This document shows, one piece after another, positions 56,925 through 64,000 of a stretch of 64,000 nucleotides of DNA. The notes under the pieces are model-generated. The model was not told the DNA's origin. It was given only the letters and a program-made list of their open reading frames with translations, and ran no database searches. Source of the stretch: Cupriavidus sp. WGlv3 (GTDB taxonomy: Bacteria > Pseudomonadota > Gammaproteobacteria > Burkholderiales > Burkholderiaceae); assembly GCF_023952475.1 (NCBI RefSeq), contig NZ_JALHRX010000014.1, forward strand, positions 62,001 to 126,000, in the 5' to 3' direction. Position 1 is the stretch's first letter. Every line of letters starts with the position of its first letter. The position numbers were made by a program, and so were the translations under genes.

Positions 56925-57170
56925 GGTCTCTCTCTGCGAGAACAGTAGCGGTCCCGCTGCGTGGCGCCATGGCGCGCCGGGCGCGCTCCGCGATGGCCGG
57001 TGGCCACCCGGGCGGCGAGACTGCGGGAACTGCATGGAACTGCACGGAACGGGCCGCTAAGCCCATAACGTCCGTGGCGCGGGAAGCGCCCTGGCATGCC
57101 GCGTGGACAGGGCCGCAGTGGACCGCTGGCGCGGAAGGCTGCAGCATCGGGCCCGGCATGCCGGCCAGGA

Positions 57171-57635
57171 TCAGCCGATGACGAACAGCGGCTGGCCGTA
57201 TTCCACGGCCTGGCCGTTCTCGACCAGGATTTCCTTGATGACGCCGGCCTTGTCGCACTCGATCTCGTTGAGCAGCTTCATGGCTTCGATGATGCAGACG
57301 GTCTGGCCTTCCTTGACCGAATCGCCGACGTTGACGAAGGGCGCGGCGCCCGGCGACGGGGCACGGTAGAACGTGCCCACCATCGGCGAGGTCACCACAT
57401 GGCCGGCCGGCAGCTGTGCCGCCGGCTCGGCCGCCGGTGCGGCGGCGCCGGCCGGGGCGGCGGCAGGAACGGCGGCGGGCAGGGCCTGCATCTGGGGCAT
57501 GGCCATCGGCGCGGCGATGACTTGCGGCGGTTGCTTGACGATGCGTACCTTGCCGTCGCCTTCGGTGACTTCCAGCTCGGAGATGCCGGATTCGGCCACC
57601 AGGTCGATAAGCGTCTTCAGCTTGCGCAGGTCCAT
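57171..57635 (-). CDS. accB: Biotin carboxyl carrier protein
   Basis: 154 aa. The C-terminal biotinyl domain (about residues 80-154) carries the biotinylation motif EAMKL with Lys120, plus the thumb-type PMVGTFYRAPSP; an Ala/Pro-rich flexible linker (about 52-75) precedes it, and the N-terminal 35 residues are the AccC-interacting part. Start ATG at 57635 has AGGAGG at good spacing. It is upstream of accC on the same strand, with a 246-bp gap that contains tandem GGAACTGCAT/C words (57027-57046). Translation and supply balance may be controlled there. Confidence 0.96.
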   Translation of the reverse strand: MDLRKLKTLIDLVAESGISELEVTEGDGKVRIVKQPPQVIAAPMAMPQMQALPAAVPAAAPAGAAAPAAEPAAQLPAGHVVTSPMVGTFYRAPSPGAAPFVNVGDSVKEGQTVCIIEAMKLLNEIECDKAGVIKEILVENGQAVEYGQPLFVIG

Positions 57636-57802
57636 CTTTTTATCCTCCTGAATCGGGTTTTCCGCCGCTGCCCGGGACGAGCCGCGGCGGAACAATCGTT
57701 GTGCCGGCCACCGGAAACCGGCGCCCGCCGTGCCGAAGCACGCCAACGGGCGCAGGCCGCCGGGCGGCGCGCGCAGGTTGTCGAAATAATCCTTGTGGGG
57801 GT

Positions 57803-58300
57803 TCAGCTCCCCGAACTGTCGGGCGGGGGCTGCTCCTGGCCCAGTACATAGTCCAGCGCCAGCAGGTACCCCTGCCAGCCAAGCCCGCAGACCACCCCGA
57901 CCGCCATGTCCGAGAAGTACGAGTGGTGCCGGAAGCTTTCGCGCCGGTGCACGTTCGACAGGTGCACCTCGACGAACGGGATCGCCACCCCTGCCAGCGC
58001 ATCGCGCAGCGCCACGCTGGTATGCGTATAGGCAGCCGGGTTGATGATGATGAACTCGACCCCTTCCGCGCGGGCGGCATGGATGCGGTCCACCAGCGCC
58101 CCCTCGTGGTTGGACTGGAACGTATCCAGCGAAATGCCGGCTTTCGCCGCGCGTTCGGCCAGGGCTGCGTCGATATCGGCCAGCGTGGTGTGCCCGTAGG
58201 TCTCCGGCTCGCGTGTCCCCAGCAGGTTGAGGTTCGGCCCATGCAGGACCAGCACCTTGCGGTAGCGGGGTGAGCGGCGGATAGAGCGGGATGCAGTCAC
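57803..58300 (-). CDS. aroQ: Type II 3-dehydroquinate dehydratase
   Basis: 165 aa; third step of the shikimate pathway. Family marks: VLVLHGPNLNLLGTREPETYG (with catalytic Tyr35), QSNHEGALVDRIHAARAEG, IIINPAAYTHTSVALRDAL (catalytic His) and VEVHLSNVHRRESFRHHS. The start is a GTG at 58300; family proteins begin a few residues before this. An N-terminal extension of about 13 residues is basic. It precedes accB-accC in the same direction. Confidence 0.95.
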   Translation of the reverse strand: MTASRSIRRSPRYRKVLVLHGPNLNLLGTREPETYGHTTLADIDAALAERAAKAGISLDTFQSNHEGALVDRIHAARAEGVEFIIINPAAYTHTSVALRDALAGVAIPFVEVHLSNVHRRESFRHHSYFSDMAVGVVCGLGWQGYLLALDYVLGQEQPPPDSSGS

Positions 58301-58496
58301 GGCGGCTCGACCAGATCAACGAAATTGCGCGGAGATTACCGTAGCTTAGAGCGATTTGTCTAGCACGGGATACAGGGCTGGGCGACGCTCGACACGCTCC
58401 TGGCGGCCTTTTGAGCACTTCCGCACCAGAACGCGCCACAGCTGAGCCAGATACAGTAAGAACGCCGAAATTCCGCGATGTTGGTGAAAAAGTGAT

Positions 58497-59045
58497 TCAG
58501 GTGCGAGGCAGCACGGCACGCAGTTCGTCCGCGGTGACCCGGCCCATCTTGCGATACTTCACCGAGCCGTCCGGATTGATGACGACGGTATAGGGTAGCC
58601 CGCCGGCGCTGTTGCCGAAATTGCGGGACAGCTCGGTGCCGGCGAAGCCAGCCACGGCCAGCGGATACGCAACCGGCACTTTCTGGGTGAACTGCTGGAT
58701 GTTCGCTGCTGAATCGATCCCTATGCCGACAAATTCCACCTGGCGGTGCTTGAACTCCTCATGCAGCGCGGTCAGTTCCGGCATTTCCTCCACACAAGGC
58801 CCGCACCACGGCGCCCAGAAGTTGACGACCACGGTCTTGCCGCGCAGCTTGCCCAGGTCCAGTTCTGTGCCGGCGGGATCCGGCAGGCGCGACTGGAACA
58901 GGGTTTCGACGGCCTGATCGTTGGCGGGCTTTGGCGAGAACACGAAATGCCCGGCCAGCGCCCCGGCGGCACAGGCGATCACCGCGACAGCGATCCACAG
59001 CCAGAGACGCGAACGGCGAGCGGGTGGGGCAACGGTTTCAGTCAT
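58497..59045 (-). CDS. TlpA-type membrane-anchored thioredoxin
   Basis: 182 aa. One N-terminal membrane helix (about residues 13-32), then a periplasmic thioredoxin domain with the WCGPC motif, Cys81 and Cys84, and cis-Pro segment GGLPYTVVINPDG. TlpA/ResA-type proteins reduce disulfides of apocytochromes or Cu-binding targets. Neighbours are aroQ and a nucleotidyltransferase-like gene, so context does not identify the target. Confidence 0.9.
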   Translation of the reverse strand: MTETVAPPARRSRLWLWIAVAVIACAAGALAGHFVFSPKPANDQAVETLFQSRLPDPAGTELDLGKLRGKTVVVNFWAPWCGPCVEEMPELTALHEEFKHRQVEFVGIGIDSAANIQQFTQKVPVAYPLAVAGFAGTELSRNFGNSAGGLPYTVVINPDGSVKYRKMGRVTADELRAVLPRT

Positions 59046-59081
59046 GGGGGTGGCTTGACCAGTAGAAGGTAAGACGGGGCT

Positions 59082-59771
59082 TCAGGCGTTGCCGGCGGCG
59101 TCAGCGGCATCCAGCAGGGCCTGCACGGCCTGCACATCGGCGCGGACCGCGCGCCCCGAGGTGTCAGTGCGCATTGCGCCGCGTTCATCGACGGCATCAT
59201 ACAGTGCTATATGGATGCCGACTGGCGCACCCAGTTCCGCGCGGACCTCGCCGGCCAGCAGTCGTGCCTCGCGGCGGTCGGGCCATTGGCCTTTCCACAG
59301 GAAACTCAGGGTTTCAACCTCGCCGCGCCCGCCGAAGTGGCGGCTCTCGCTGGTTTCGAAGTCGACCCCGGCGTTGATCAGGTGCAGTGCGGCGTCCTTG
59401 GCGCTGTCGCAGAAGCACTGCAGATAGATATCGGAGTGTTCCGTTGCGGTGCCGTTTAGCACCGCGCCGACCAGATAGGGCCGGAACGGCGCCAGGTCTT
59501 GCATCGCCAGCACCGCCAGCCGGCGCAGCAGCGCCAGCACGCGTGGCTGGCTGTCGGCGTGGAACAGCGCCTGGTAGGCGCGCACTTCGGCCTCGACCTG
59601 TTCATTGTCGGGCAGCCATTCACCCGGCACGCGTTGTTCGCCCAGCACCTGGCGCGCGGCCTTGCGCTTGGCGGTGGCGTAGTCGGCACCGTCCTCGGCA
59701 ATCATGCGGGCGGCTGCCTGGGCGATTTCCTCGCGCAGGCGGGTGGGATCTGGAGCGGTACGTCGGTTCAT
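59082..59771 (-). CDS. Hypothetical protein with nucleotidyltransferase-like motif
   Basis: 229 aa. N-terminal helical part (RLREEIAQAAARMIAEDGADYATAKRKAARQVLG), then VGAVLNGTATEHSDIYLQCF, a minimal nucleotidyltransferase pattern (G...G.x.SD) with only one clear carboxylate, and a C-terminal RREARLLAGEVRAELGAPVGIHIALYD. The upstream part of the frame (to 59894) is Arg-rich and not similar. Similar proteins are conserved next to mpl in Burkholderiaceae. Enzymatic activity is doubtful; function unknown. It lies 36 nt after the TlpA gene start and on the same strand. Confidence 0.7.
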   Translation of the reverse strand: MNRRTAPDPTRLREEIAQAAARMIAEDGADYATAKRKAARQVLGEQRVPGEWLPDNEQVEAEVRAYQALFHADSQPRVLALLRRLAVLAMQDLAPFRPYLVGAVLNGTATEHSDIYLQCFCDSAKDAALHLINAGVDFETSESRHFGGRGEVETLSFLWKGQWPDRREARLLAGEVRAELGAPVGIHIALYDAVDERGAMRTDTSGRAVRADVQAVQALLDAADAAGNA

Positions 59772-59968
59772 GCCCCATGATACCGGAGGCGTCCGCTGTC
59801 GCGGTGCGGCGCTGCGCGCGCGCTCGCAGTGCAGGGAAGGGCGCTGGCGCTCGGGTACAATCGGAGGCTTCCTGCCCGGGCGCCGCCGCGCCACAAGGCT
59901 CCACCCAGCCGCCGCGCCGCCGGGCCCGAATCCCCAGCCCTGCGGGCTTCAAGTCTTTCCGGGAACAC

Positions 59969-61357
59969 ATGCATATTCATATCCTTGGCATCTGCGGCAC
60001 CTTCATGGGCGGCTTGGCGGTGCTGGCCAAGCAGGCCGGCCACCGCGTCACCGGCTGCGATGCCAACGTCTACCCGCCGATGAGCACCCAGCTCGAAGCC
60101 CAGGGAATCGAACTGATCGAAGGCTTCGACCCCGCCCAGCTGGCGCTGGAGCCGGACCTGTTCGTGATCGGCAATGTGGTCTCGCGCGGCAATCCGCTGA
60201 TGGAGGCCATCCTCGACCGCAACCTGCCTTATGTGTCGGGTCCGCAATGGCTGGGCGAGCACGTACTGGCGCGCAAGTGGGTGCTGGCAGTGGCCGGCAC
60301 GCATGGCAAGACCACCACCACCTCGATGCTGGCCTGGGTCCTGGAGGACGCCGGCTACAACCCTGGCTTCCTGGTGGGCGGGGTGCCGCAGAACTTCGGC
60401 ATCTCGGCGCGCGTGACTGAGTCGGACTTCTTCGTGATCGAGGCCGACGAGTACGACACGGCGTTTTTCGACAAGCGCAGCAAGTTCGTCCACTATCGCC
60501 CGCGCACCGCCATCCTGAACAACCTGGAATACGATCACGCCGACATCTTCCCGGATCTGGCCGCGATCGAGACCCAGTTCCATCACCTGGTGCGCACCGT
60601 GCCGGGCCAGGGCCGGATCGTCGTCAACGGCGTGGAAGAGAGCCTGGCGCGCGTGCTGGAGCGGGGCTGCTGGAGTGAGGTGGAGCAGTTCGGCGTCGGC
60701 GACTGGCGCGAGAGCGACGCTGCCGGCACCGAGGCGGCGCCGGGCAAGGATGCGTTCGATGTCTGGTTCGGCAACGCCGTTGCCGGCACCGTGGTGTGGG
60801 ACCTGCAGGGCACCCACAACCGCATGAACGCGCTCGCCGCGATTGCCGCCGCGCGGCATGTCGGGGTGCCGGCCGAACAGGCGATCGCCTCGCTGTCACG
60901 CTTCGCCAACGTCAAGCGCCGCATGGAAGTGCGCGGCGTGGCCGGTGGCGTCACGGTCTACGACGACTTCGCCCACCATCCCACCGCGATCCAGACCACG
61001 CTGGACGGGCTGCGCCGCCGCGTCGGCAAGGCCCGCATCCTGGCGGTGCTGGAGCCGCGTTCCAACACCATGAAGCTGGGCGTGATGAAGGCGCAGCTGC
61101 CGGCCAGCCTGGAGCAGGCCGACCTGGTATTCGGCTACGGCGCCCCCGCCGGCAAGGACGCGCTGGGCTGGGACCTGGCCGAAGCGCTGGCGCCGCTGGG
61201 CGCCACCGCCACCGCGTTCCAGGACCTGGGCACGCTGGTGCGGGCGGTGCGCGCCGCGGCGCGGCCGGGCGACCATGTGCTGGTGATGAGCAACGGCGGC
61301 TTCGGCGGCGTGCACCAGAAGCTGCTGGACGCGTTGGCCCAGGGCGCCGCGGGCTGA
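59969..61357 (+). CDS. mpl: UDP-N-acetylmuramate:L-Ala-gamma-D-Glu-meso-DAP ligase
   Basis: 462 aa peptidoglycan recycling enzyme that attaches recovered tripeptide to UDP-MurNAc. Mur-ligase motifs: HIHILGICGTFMGGLAVLAK at the N-terminus, Walker A AGTHGKTTTTSM (110-120), ADEYDTAFFDKRSKF, and C-terminal DDFAHHPTAI. The gene complements ampD, encoded 46 kb upstream, in the same recycling pathway. It is divergent from the nucleotidyltransferase-like gene, and the YqiA gene starts 11 nt after its stop. Confidence 0.95.
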   Translation: MHIHILGICGTFMGGLAVLAKQAGHRVTGCDANVYPPMSTQLEAQGIELIEGFDPAQLALEPDLFVIGNVVSRGNPLMEAILDRNLPYVSGPQWLGEHVLARKWVLAVAGTHGKTTTTSMLAWVLEDAGYNPGFLVGGVPQNFGISARVTESDFFVIEADEYDTAFFDKRSKFVHYRPRTAILNNLEYDHADIFPDLAAIETQFHHLVRTVPGQGRIVVNGVEESLARVLERGCWSEVEQFGVGDWRESDAAGTEAAPGKDAFDVWFGNAVAGTVVWDLQGTHNRMNALAAIAAARHVGVPAEQAIASLSRFANVKRRMEVRGVAGGVTVYDDFAHHPTAIQTTLDGLRRRVGKARILAVLEPRSNTMKLGVMKAQLPASLEQADLVFGYGAPAGKDALGWDLAEALAPLGATATAFQDLGTLVRAVRAAARPGDHVLVMSNGGFGGVHQKLLDALAQGAAG

Positions 61358-61368
61358 CCGGATTCGCC

Positions 61369-61983
61369 ATGCTGCTGTATCTGCACGGATTCCGCTCTTC
61401 CCCCCAGTCGTTCAAGGCCCAGCTGGTGCAGGCGCGCATGCGCGAGTGGGGCGTGGGCCGCTACTACGCCTGCCCCACGCTCAATGTCTCGCCGGCGCTG
61501 GCGATGGCCCAGGCCGAGGCGGCGATCCGCGCGGCGCAGGCGGGCGGCGACCAGCAGATCGCCATCGTCGGCTCGTCGCTGGGCGGCTTCTATGCGCGCT
61601 GGCTGGGCGAGCAGCACGGCTGCAAGACCGTCTTGCTCAATCCCGCCATCCATCCCTGGACCGACCTCGAAAGTTACCTGGGCGAACAGCCGCTGTGGCA
61701 CGGCGGCGGCTCGGTCACGGTCGAACGGCGCCACCTGCAGGAACTGCTGGACCTGCGCGTGGACACCATCACACGGCCCGAGCGCTATTACCTGATCGCC
61801 GCCACCGGCGACGAGGTGCTGGATTACCGCGAAATGGTCGAGGCCTGCCCCGGCGCGAGAATCCGCGTGATCGAGGGCAGCGACCACGGCATCAGCGAAT
61901 TTGCCGACTACGTCGACGATGTGCTCGCCTTCTGCGGCTATGGTCCCGGCGGCAAGGTGCCCGCCGGCGCCGACGCGGCATGA
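61369..61983 (+). CDS. YqiA/YcfP-family alpha/beta esterase
   Basis: 204 aa. LHGFRSSP oxyanion loop, nucleophile Ser70 in IVGSSLGGFYA, acid Asp in IAATGDEVLDY and base His in EGSDHGISEF, so the catalytic triad is complete. YqiA-type esterases are stand-alone cytoplasmic hydrolases of unknown physiological substrate. It lies between mpl and ubiC and overlaps ubiC by 4 nt. Confidence 0.9.
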   Translation: MLLYLHGFRSSPQSFKAQLVQARMREWGVGRYYACPTLNVSPALAMAQAEAAIRAAQAGGDQQIAIVGSSLGGFYARWLGEQHGCKTVLLNPAIHPWTDLESYLGEQPLWHGGGSVTVERRHLQELLDLRVDTITRPERYYLIAATGDEVLDYREMVEACPGARIRVIEGSDHGISEFADYVDDVLAFCGYGPGGKVPAGADAA

Positions 61984-62645
61984 GCGCGCAGTCGGTGCGC
62001 CGTGGCGGCTGGAGCCCGCACCTGGCCTTCGACGCCGCGATCCCGCCCAACCTGCGGCGCTGGGTCACCGGCGATGACGGCTCGCTGACGGCGCGGCTGG
62101 TGGCCGCTTCCGCGCGCTTTCGCGTGGCGCGGCTGCTGCAGGCGCCACAGCGCCCGTTCGCCGACGAATGGCAGGCGCTGGGCCAAGCCGATCGCACTCC
62201 CGCGCTGACGCGCGAGGTGCTGCTGATCTGCGACGAGATCCCCGCCGTGTTCGCCCATACCGTGGTGCGGCTGCGCCATGCGCGCCGTGACTGGCCGTTC
62301 CTGCGCGGGCTGGGCGAGCGCCCGCTGGGCGGGCGCCTGTTCGTCGATCCGGCGGTGCGGCGCGAGCCGTTCCAGTTTGCGCGGCTGCTTCCGCACCACC
62401 CGCTGCGCCAGGCCCTGCACCGCGTGCTGCCGGACATGGCGGCAGTGCCCATGCTGACCGCGCGGCGCTCGGTGTTCCGGCGCGGCGGCGGCGTCATGCT
62501 CGTGACAGAAGTGTTCCTGCCAGACCTGCTGTCGCGGCCGTCCCCGGGGACCGAGGCAGTACCGCATCCCAAATATATGCGGACCACAGACCGAAGCCCT
62601 GTTTCGACACACACTACCGAAATCAAGAAAGAGACCACGAGATGA
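61980..62645 (+). CDS. ubiC: Chorismate lyase
   Basis: 221 aa. Converts chorismate to 4-hydroxybenzoate, the first step of ubiquinone synthesis. Family features: LTREVLLICDEIPAVFAHTVV, the core LGERPLGGRLF and ARRSVFRRGGGVMLVTEVFLP near the C-terminus with conserved Arg/Glu residues around the product-binding pocket. A Ser/Thr/Lys-rich tail of about 25 residues follows and is unlike the family. It overlaps the esterase and SDR genes at ATGA junctions. Confidence 0.88.
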   Translation: MSAQSVRRGGWSPHLAFDAAIPPNLRRWVTGDDGSLTARLVAASARFRVARLLQAPQRPFADEWQALGQADRTPALTREVLLICDEIPAVFAHTVVRLRHARRDWPFLRGLGERPLGGRLFVDPAVRREPFQFARLLPHHPLRQALHRVLPDMAAVPMLTARRSVFRRGGGVMLVTEVFLPDLLSRPSPGTEAVPHPKYMRTTDRSPVSTHTTEIKKETTR

Positions 62646-63382
62646 AACTGCAGGGTCGGGTTGCCATCATCACCGGTGCCGCCACCGGCATCGGCTTTGC
62701 CACCGCGCAGCGCTTTGCCGAGGACGGCGCCATCGTCGTGCTGTGCGACGTGCAGGAAGCGCGCGTGCGCGAGGCCGCCGCCAGGCTGGCGGCCACCGGC
62801 GCCACCGTATCGGCCTACCGCGTCGACGTGACGCGCCGCGACGAGGTCGACGCCATGGTGGCCGCGGTGCTGGCCGCGCACGAGCGTGTCGACATCCTGG
62901 TCAACAACGCCGGCATCACCAAGGACGCGCGCCTGGCCAAGATGACCGAGGCCCAGTTCGATGCCGTCATCGACGTCAACCTGAAGGGCGTATTCAACTG
63001 CGCGCAGGCCGTGGCCGGACTGATGACCGAGCAGGGCAAGGGCGTAATCCTTAACGCCTCGAGCGTGGTCGGCCTGTACGGCAATTTCGGCCAGACCAAC
63101 TACGCCGCCAGCAAGTTCGGCGTGATCGGCTTCACCAAGACCTGGGCGCGCGAGCTGGGCCCCAAGGGCGTGCGCGTGAACGCAGTGTGCCCGGGCTTCG
63201 TCAACACCGAGATCCTGCAGACCGTGCCGGACAAGGTGCTGGACGGCATGAAGTCGTCGTGCTGGCTGCGCCGGCTGGCCGAGCCGGCCGAGATCGCCAG
63301 CATCTACGCCTTCCTGGCCAGCGACGACGCCAGCTACGTCAATGGCGTGGCGATCGAGGCCAGCGGCGGCATGTCGCTCTGA
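62642..63382 (+). CDS. FabG-like short-chain dehydrogenase/reductase
   Basis: 246 aa. Rossmann fold with cofactor motif TGAATGIG (11-18), NNAG (86-89 region) and the catalytic Ser141, Tyr154, Lys158 (YAASK). It is closest by pattern to 3-oxoacyl-ACP reductase-type SDRs; an Asp at the end of strand 2 (VVLCDVQEA) suggests NAD(H) rather than NADP(H). It overlaps the ubiC stop and could act on an acyl-CoA or a quinone precursor; the substrate is unknown. Confidence 0.88.
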   Translation: MKLQGRVAIITGAATGIGFATAQRFAEDGAIVVLCDVQEARVREAAARLAATGATVSAYRVDVTRRDEVDAMVAAVLAAHERVDILVNNAGITKDARLAKMTEAQFDAVIDVNLKGVFNCAQAVAGLMTEQGKGVILNASSVVGLYGNFGQTNYAASKFGVIGFTKTWARELGPKGVRVNAVCPGFVNTEILQTVPDKVLDGMKSSCWLRRLAEPAEIASIYAFLASDDASYVNGVAIEASGGMSL

Positions 63383-63617
63383 GCCCCCGGGCGGGCGGGC
63401 GGCCGGACCGGGGTGCGGTATCATGCCAGGTCTCAGGCCGGGTCTTTGCCAGTCACCGGCAGGCCGCCGGCAGGCACATCCGCCCCGCCCCCGTTCCCGT
63501 TCGCACGCGTTGATGTCCGGGTGCGCGCGGTGGCACCATTTCTCCCACAGGATCCGCTCCAGCGCCGGCCACAGGGCCGCCCGGCGCGGTTCCGCGCATA
63601 GTTGAAAGTACCGATCG

Positions 63618-64000
63618 ATGCAGTTGCTGTTCGAAGAAGGCGGCGAGATCCGCGCCGGCACCGTGCTGAACCAGCAGGGCGAGGCTTACCAGGTGGAGTT
63701 GCCGGCCGGCAAGCGCACCAAGGTCAAGTCGCGCGACGTGCTGCTGCAGTTCGCGCAGCCGTCGGCGCCCGAGCTGGTGCGCCAGACCGGCGACATGGTG
63801 GCCGAGATCGACCTGGACTTCCTGTGGGAATGCGCGCCCGAGGCCGAGTTCGGCTTTGCCGAGTTGGCCGCCGAATACTACGGGGCGGAGCCCGGCGCGG
63901 TGCAGCAGGCGGCGCTGGCGATGGCGCTGCACGGCAACCCGGTGTACTTCCGCCGCAAGGGCCGCGGTCGCTACCAGCGTGCGCCCGAGGACCAGCTCAA
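63618..64000 (+). CDS. RNase II/R-family exoribonuclease, N-terminal part
   Basis: The first 127 codons are present; the gene runs off the right edge. The beginning, MQLLFEEGGEIRAGTVLNQQ ... YQVELPAGKRTKVKSRDVLLQF, then FLWECAPEAEFGFAELAAEYYG and YFRRKGRGRYQRAPEDQL, matches the N-terminal region of RNB-type exoribonucleases annotated as VacB/RNase II in Burkholderiaceae. The catalytic RNB domain lies beyond the window, so nuclease activity cannot be checked here. A 235-bp gap with no gene separates it from the SDR gene. Confidence 0.8.
   Translation, partial: MQLLFEEGGEIRAGTVLNQQGEAYQVELPAGKRTKVKSRDVLLQFAQPSAPELVRQTGDMVAEIDLDFLWECAPEAEFGFAELAAEYYGAEPGAVQQAALAMALHGNPVYFRRKGRGRYQRAPEDQL

Noticed and set aside
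54654..56948. 764-codon plus-strand frame opposite prmA and accC
   Set aside because: Runs across two conserved genes on the opposite strand; composition is that of a reversed high-GC coding strand.
61892..63661. 589-codon minus-strand frame opposite ubiC, the SDR gene and the region before the RNase gene
   Set aside because: Antisense to conserved genes, no family resemblance.
1..64000. CRISPR arrays, rRNA or tRNA genes, complete insertion sequences and prophage
   Set aside because: No array of spaced direct repeats, cloverleaf or rRNA signature, transposase or phage structural gene was recognised; only REP-like palindromes and coding tandem repeats were seen.

Overview
The window is high-GC (mostly well above 60 %) betaproteobacterial chromosome. 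Gene content and order (rppH/proS, ffh, pilSR-ampD, nrdA-nrdB, prmA-accC-accB-aroQ, mpl-yqiA-ubiC, an Ala/Lys-rich histone H1-like protein, orphan Bug-type binding proteins) point to Burkholderiaceae, most likely Cupriavidus. The genus is inferred from gene order and families; no database was searched.

Layout. 0-19.3 kb is core: RNA decapping (rppH), proS, a lytic transglycosylase overlapping a 2OG-Fe(II) hydroxylase, an AraC regulator with two LysE exporters, purine salvage (hpt), SRP GTPase (ffh), a CcsA-like membrane protein, the pilS-pilR two-component pair overlapping ampD, and nrdA-nrdB. nrdA has two NrdR-box-like sites three helical turns apart and a long leader with strong RNA folding potential. 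19.4-30.5 kb is an accessory island with visibly lower GC and less biased codon use: an OLD-family ATPase/TOPRIM nuclease, a small membrane protein, a DUF6984-like protein, a SymE-like toxin, an ABC exporter, an orphan type VI secretion effector module (PAAR, DUF4123 adaptor, small helical protein, Tox-REase-5 toxin, Imm52-like immunity gene and a frameshifted second copy) and an MFS transporter.

30.5-48.6 kb is metabolic accessory chromosome: a LysR-Bug-CoA transferase-enoyl-CoA hydratase cluster, a GNAT enzyme, a HicA-like/HTH toxin-antitoxin-type pair under a perfect palindrome, an allA-MFS-GntR/FadR-Bug cluster with two matching operators in the allA/MFS gap, a thioesterase, rdgC, SYLF and small lipoproteins, an aldo/keto reductase, a tautomerase with divergent LysR regulator, a TonB siderophore receptor and a DUF2147 protein. 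About 1.5 kb with no convincing gene (48.6-50.1 kb) precedes the histone H1-like gene.

50.1-64 kb is again core: glycine-zipper lipoprotein, PfkB kinase, tpx, DUF3426 zinc-ribbon protein, prmA, accC-accB, aroQ, a TlpA-type thioredoxin, a nucleotidyltransferase-like protein, mpl, a YqiA-type esterase, ubiC, a FabG-like reductase and the start of an RNase II-family gene.

The best candidates for something undescribed are the nrdA leader RNA, the HicA-like/HTH pair with its operator, and the island combining an OLD nuclease, SymE-like toxin and T6SS effector. No CRISPR array, rRNA gene, tRNA gene or complete insertion sequence was recognised.
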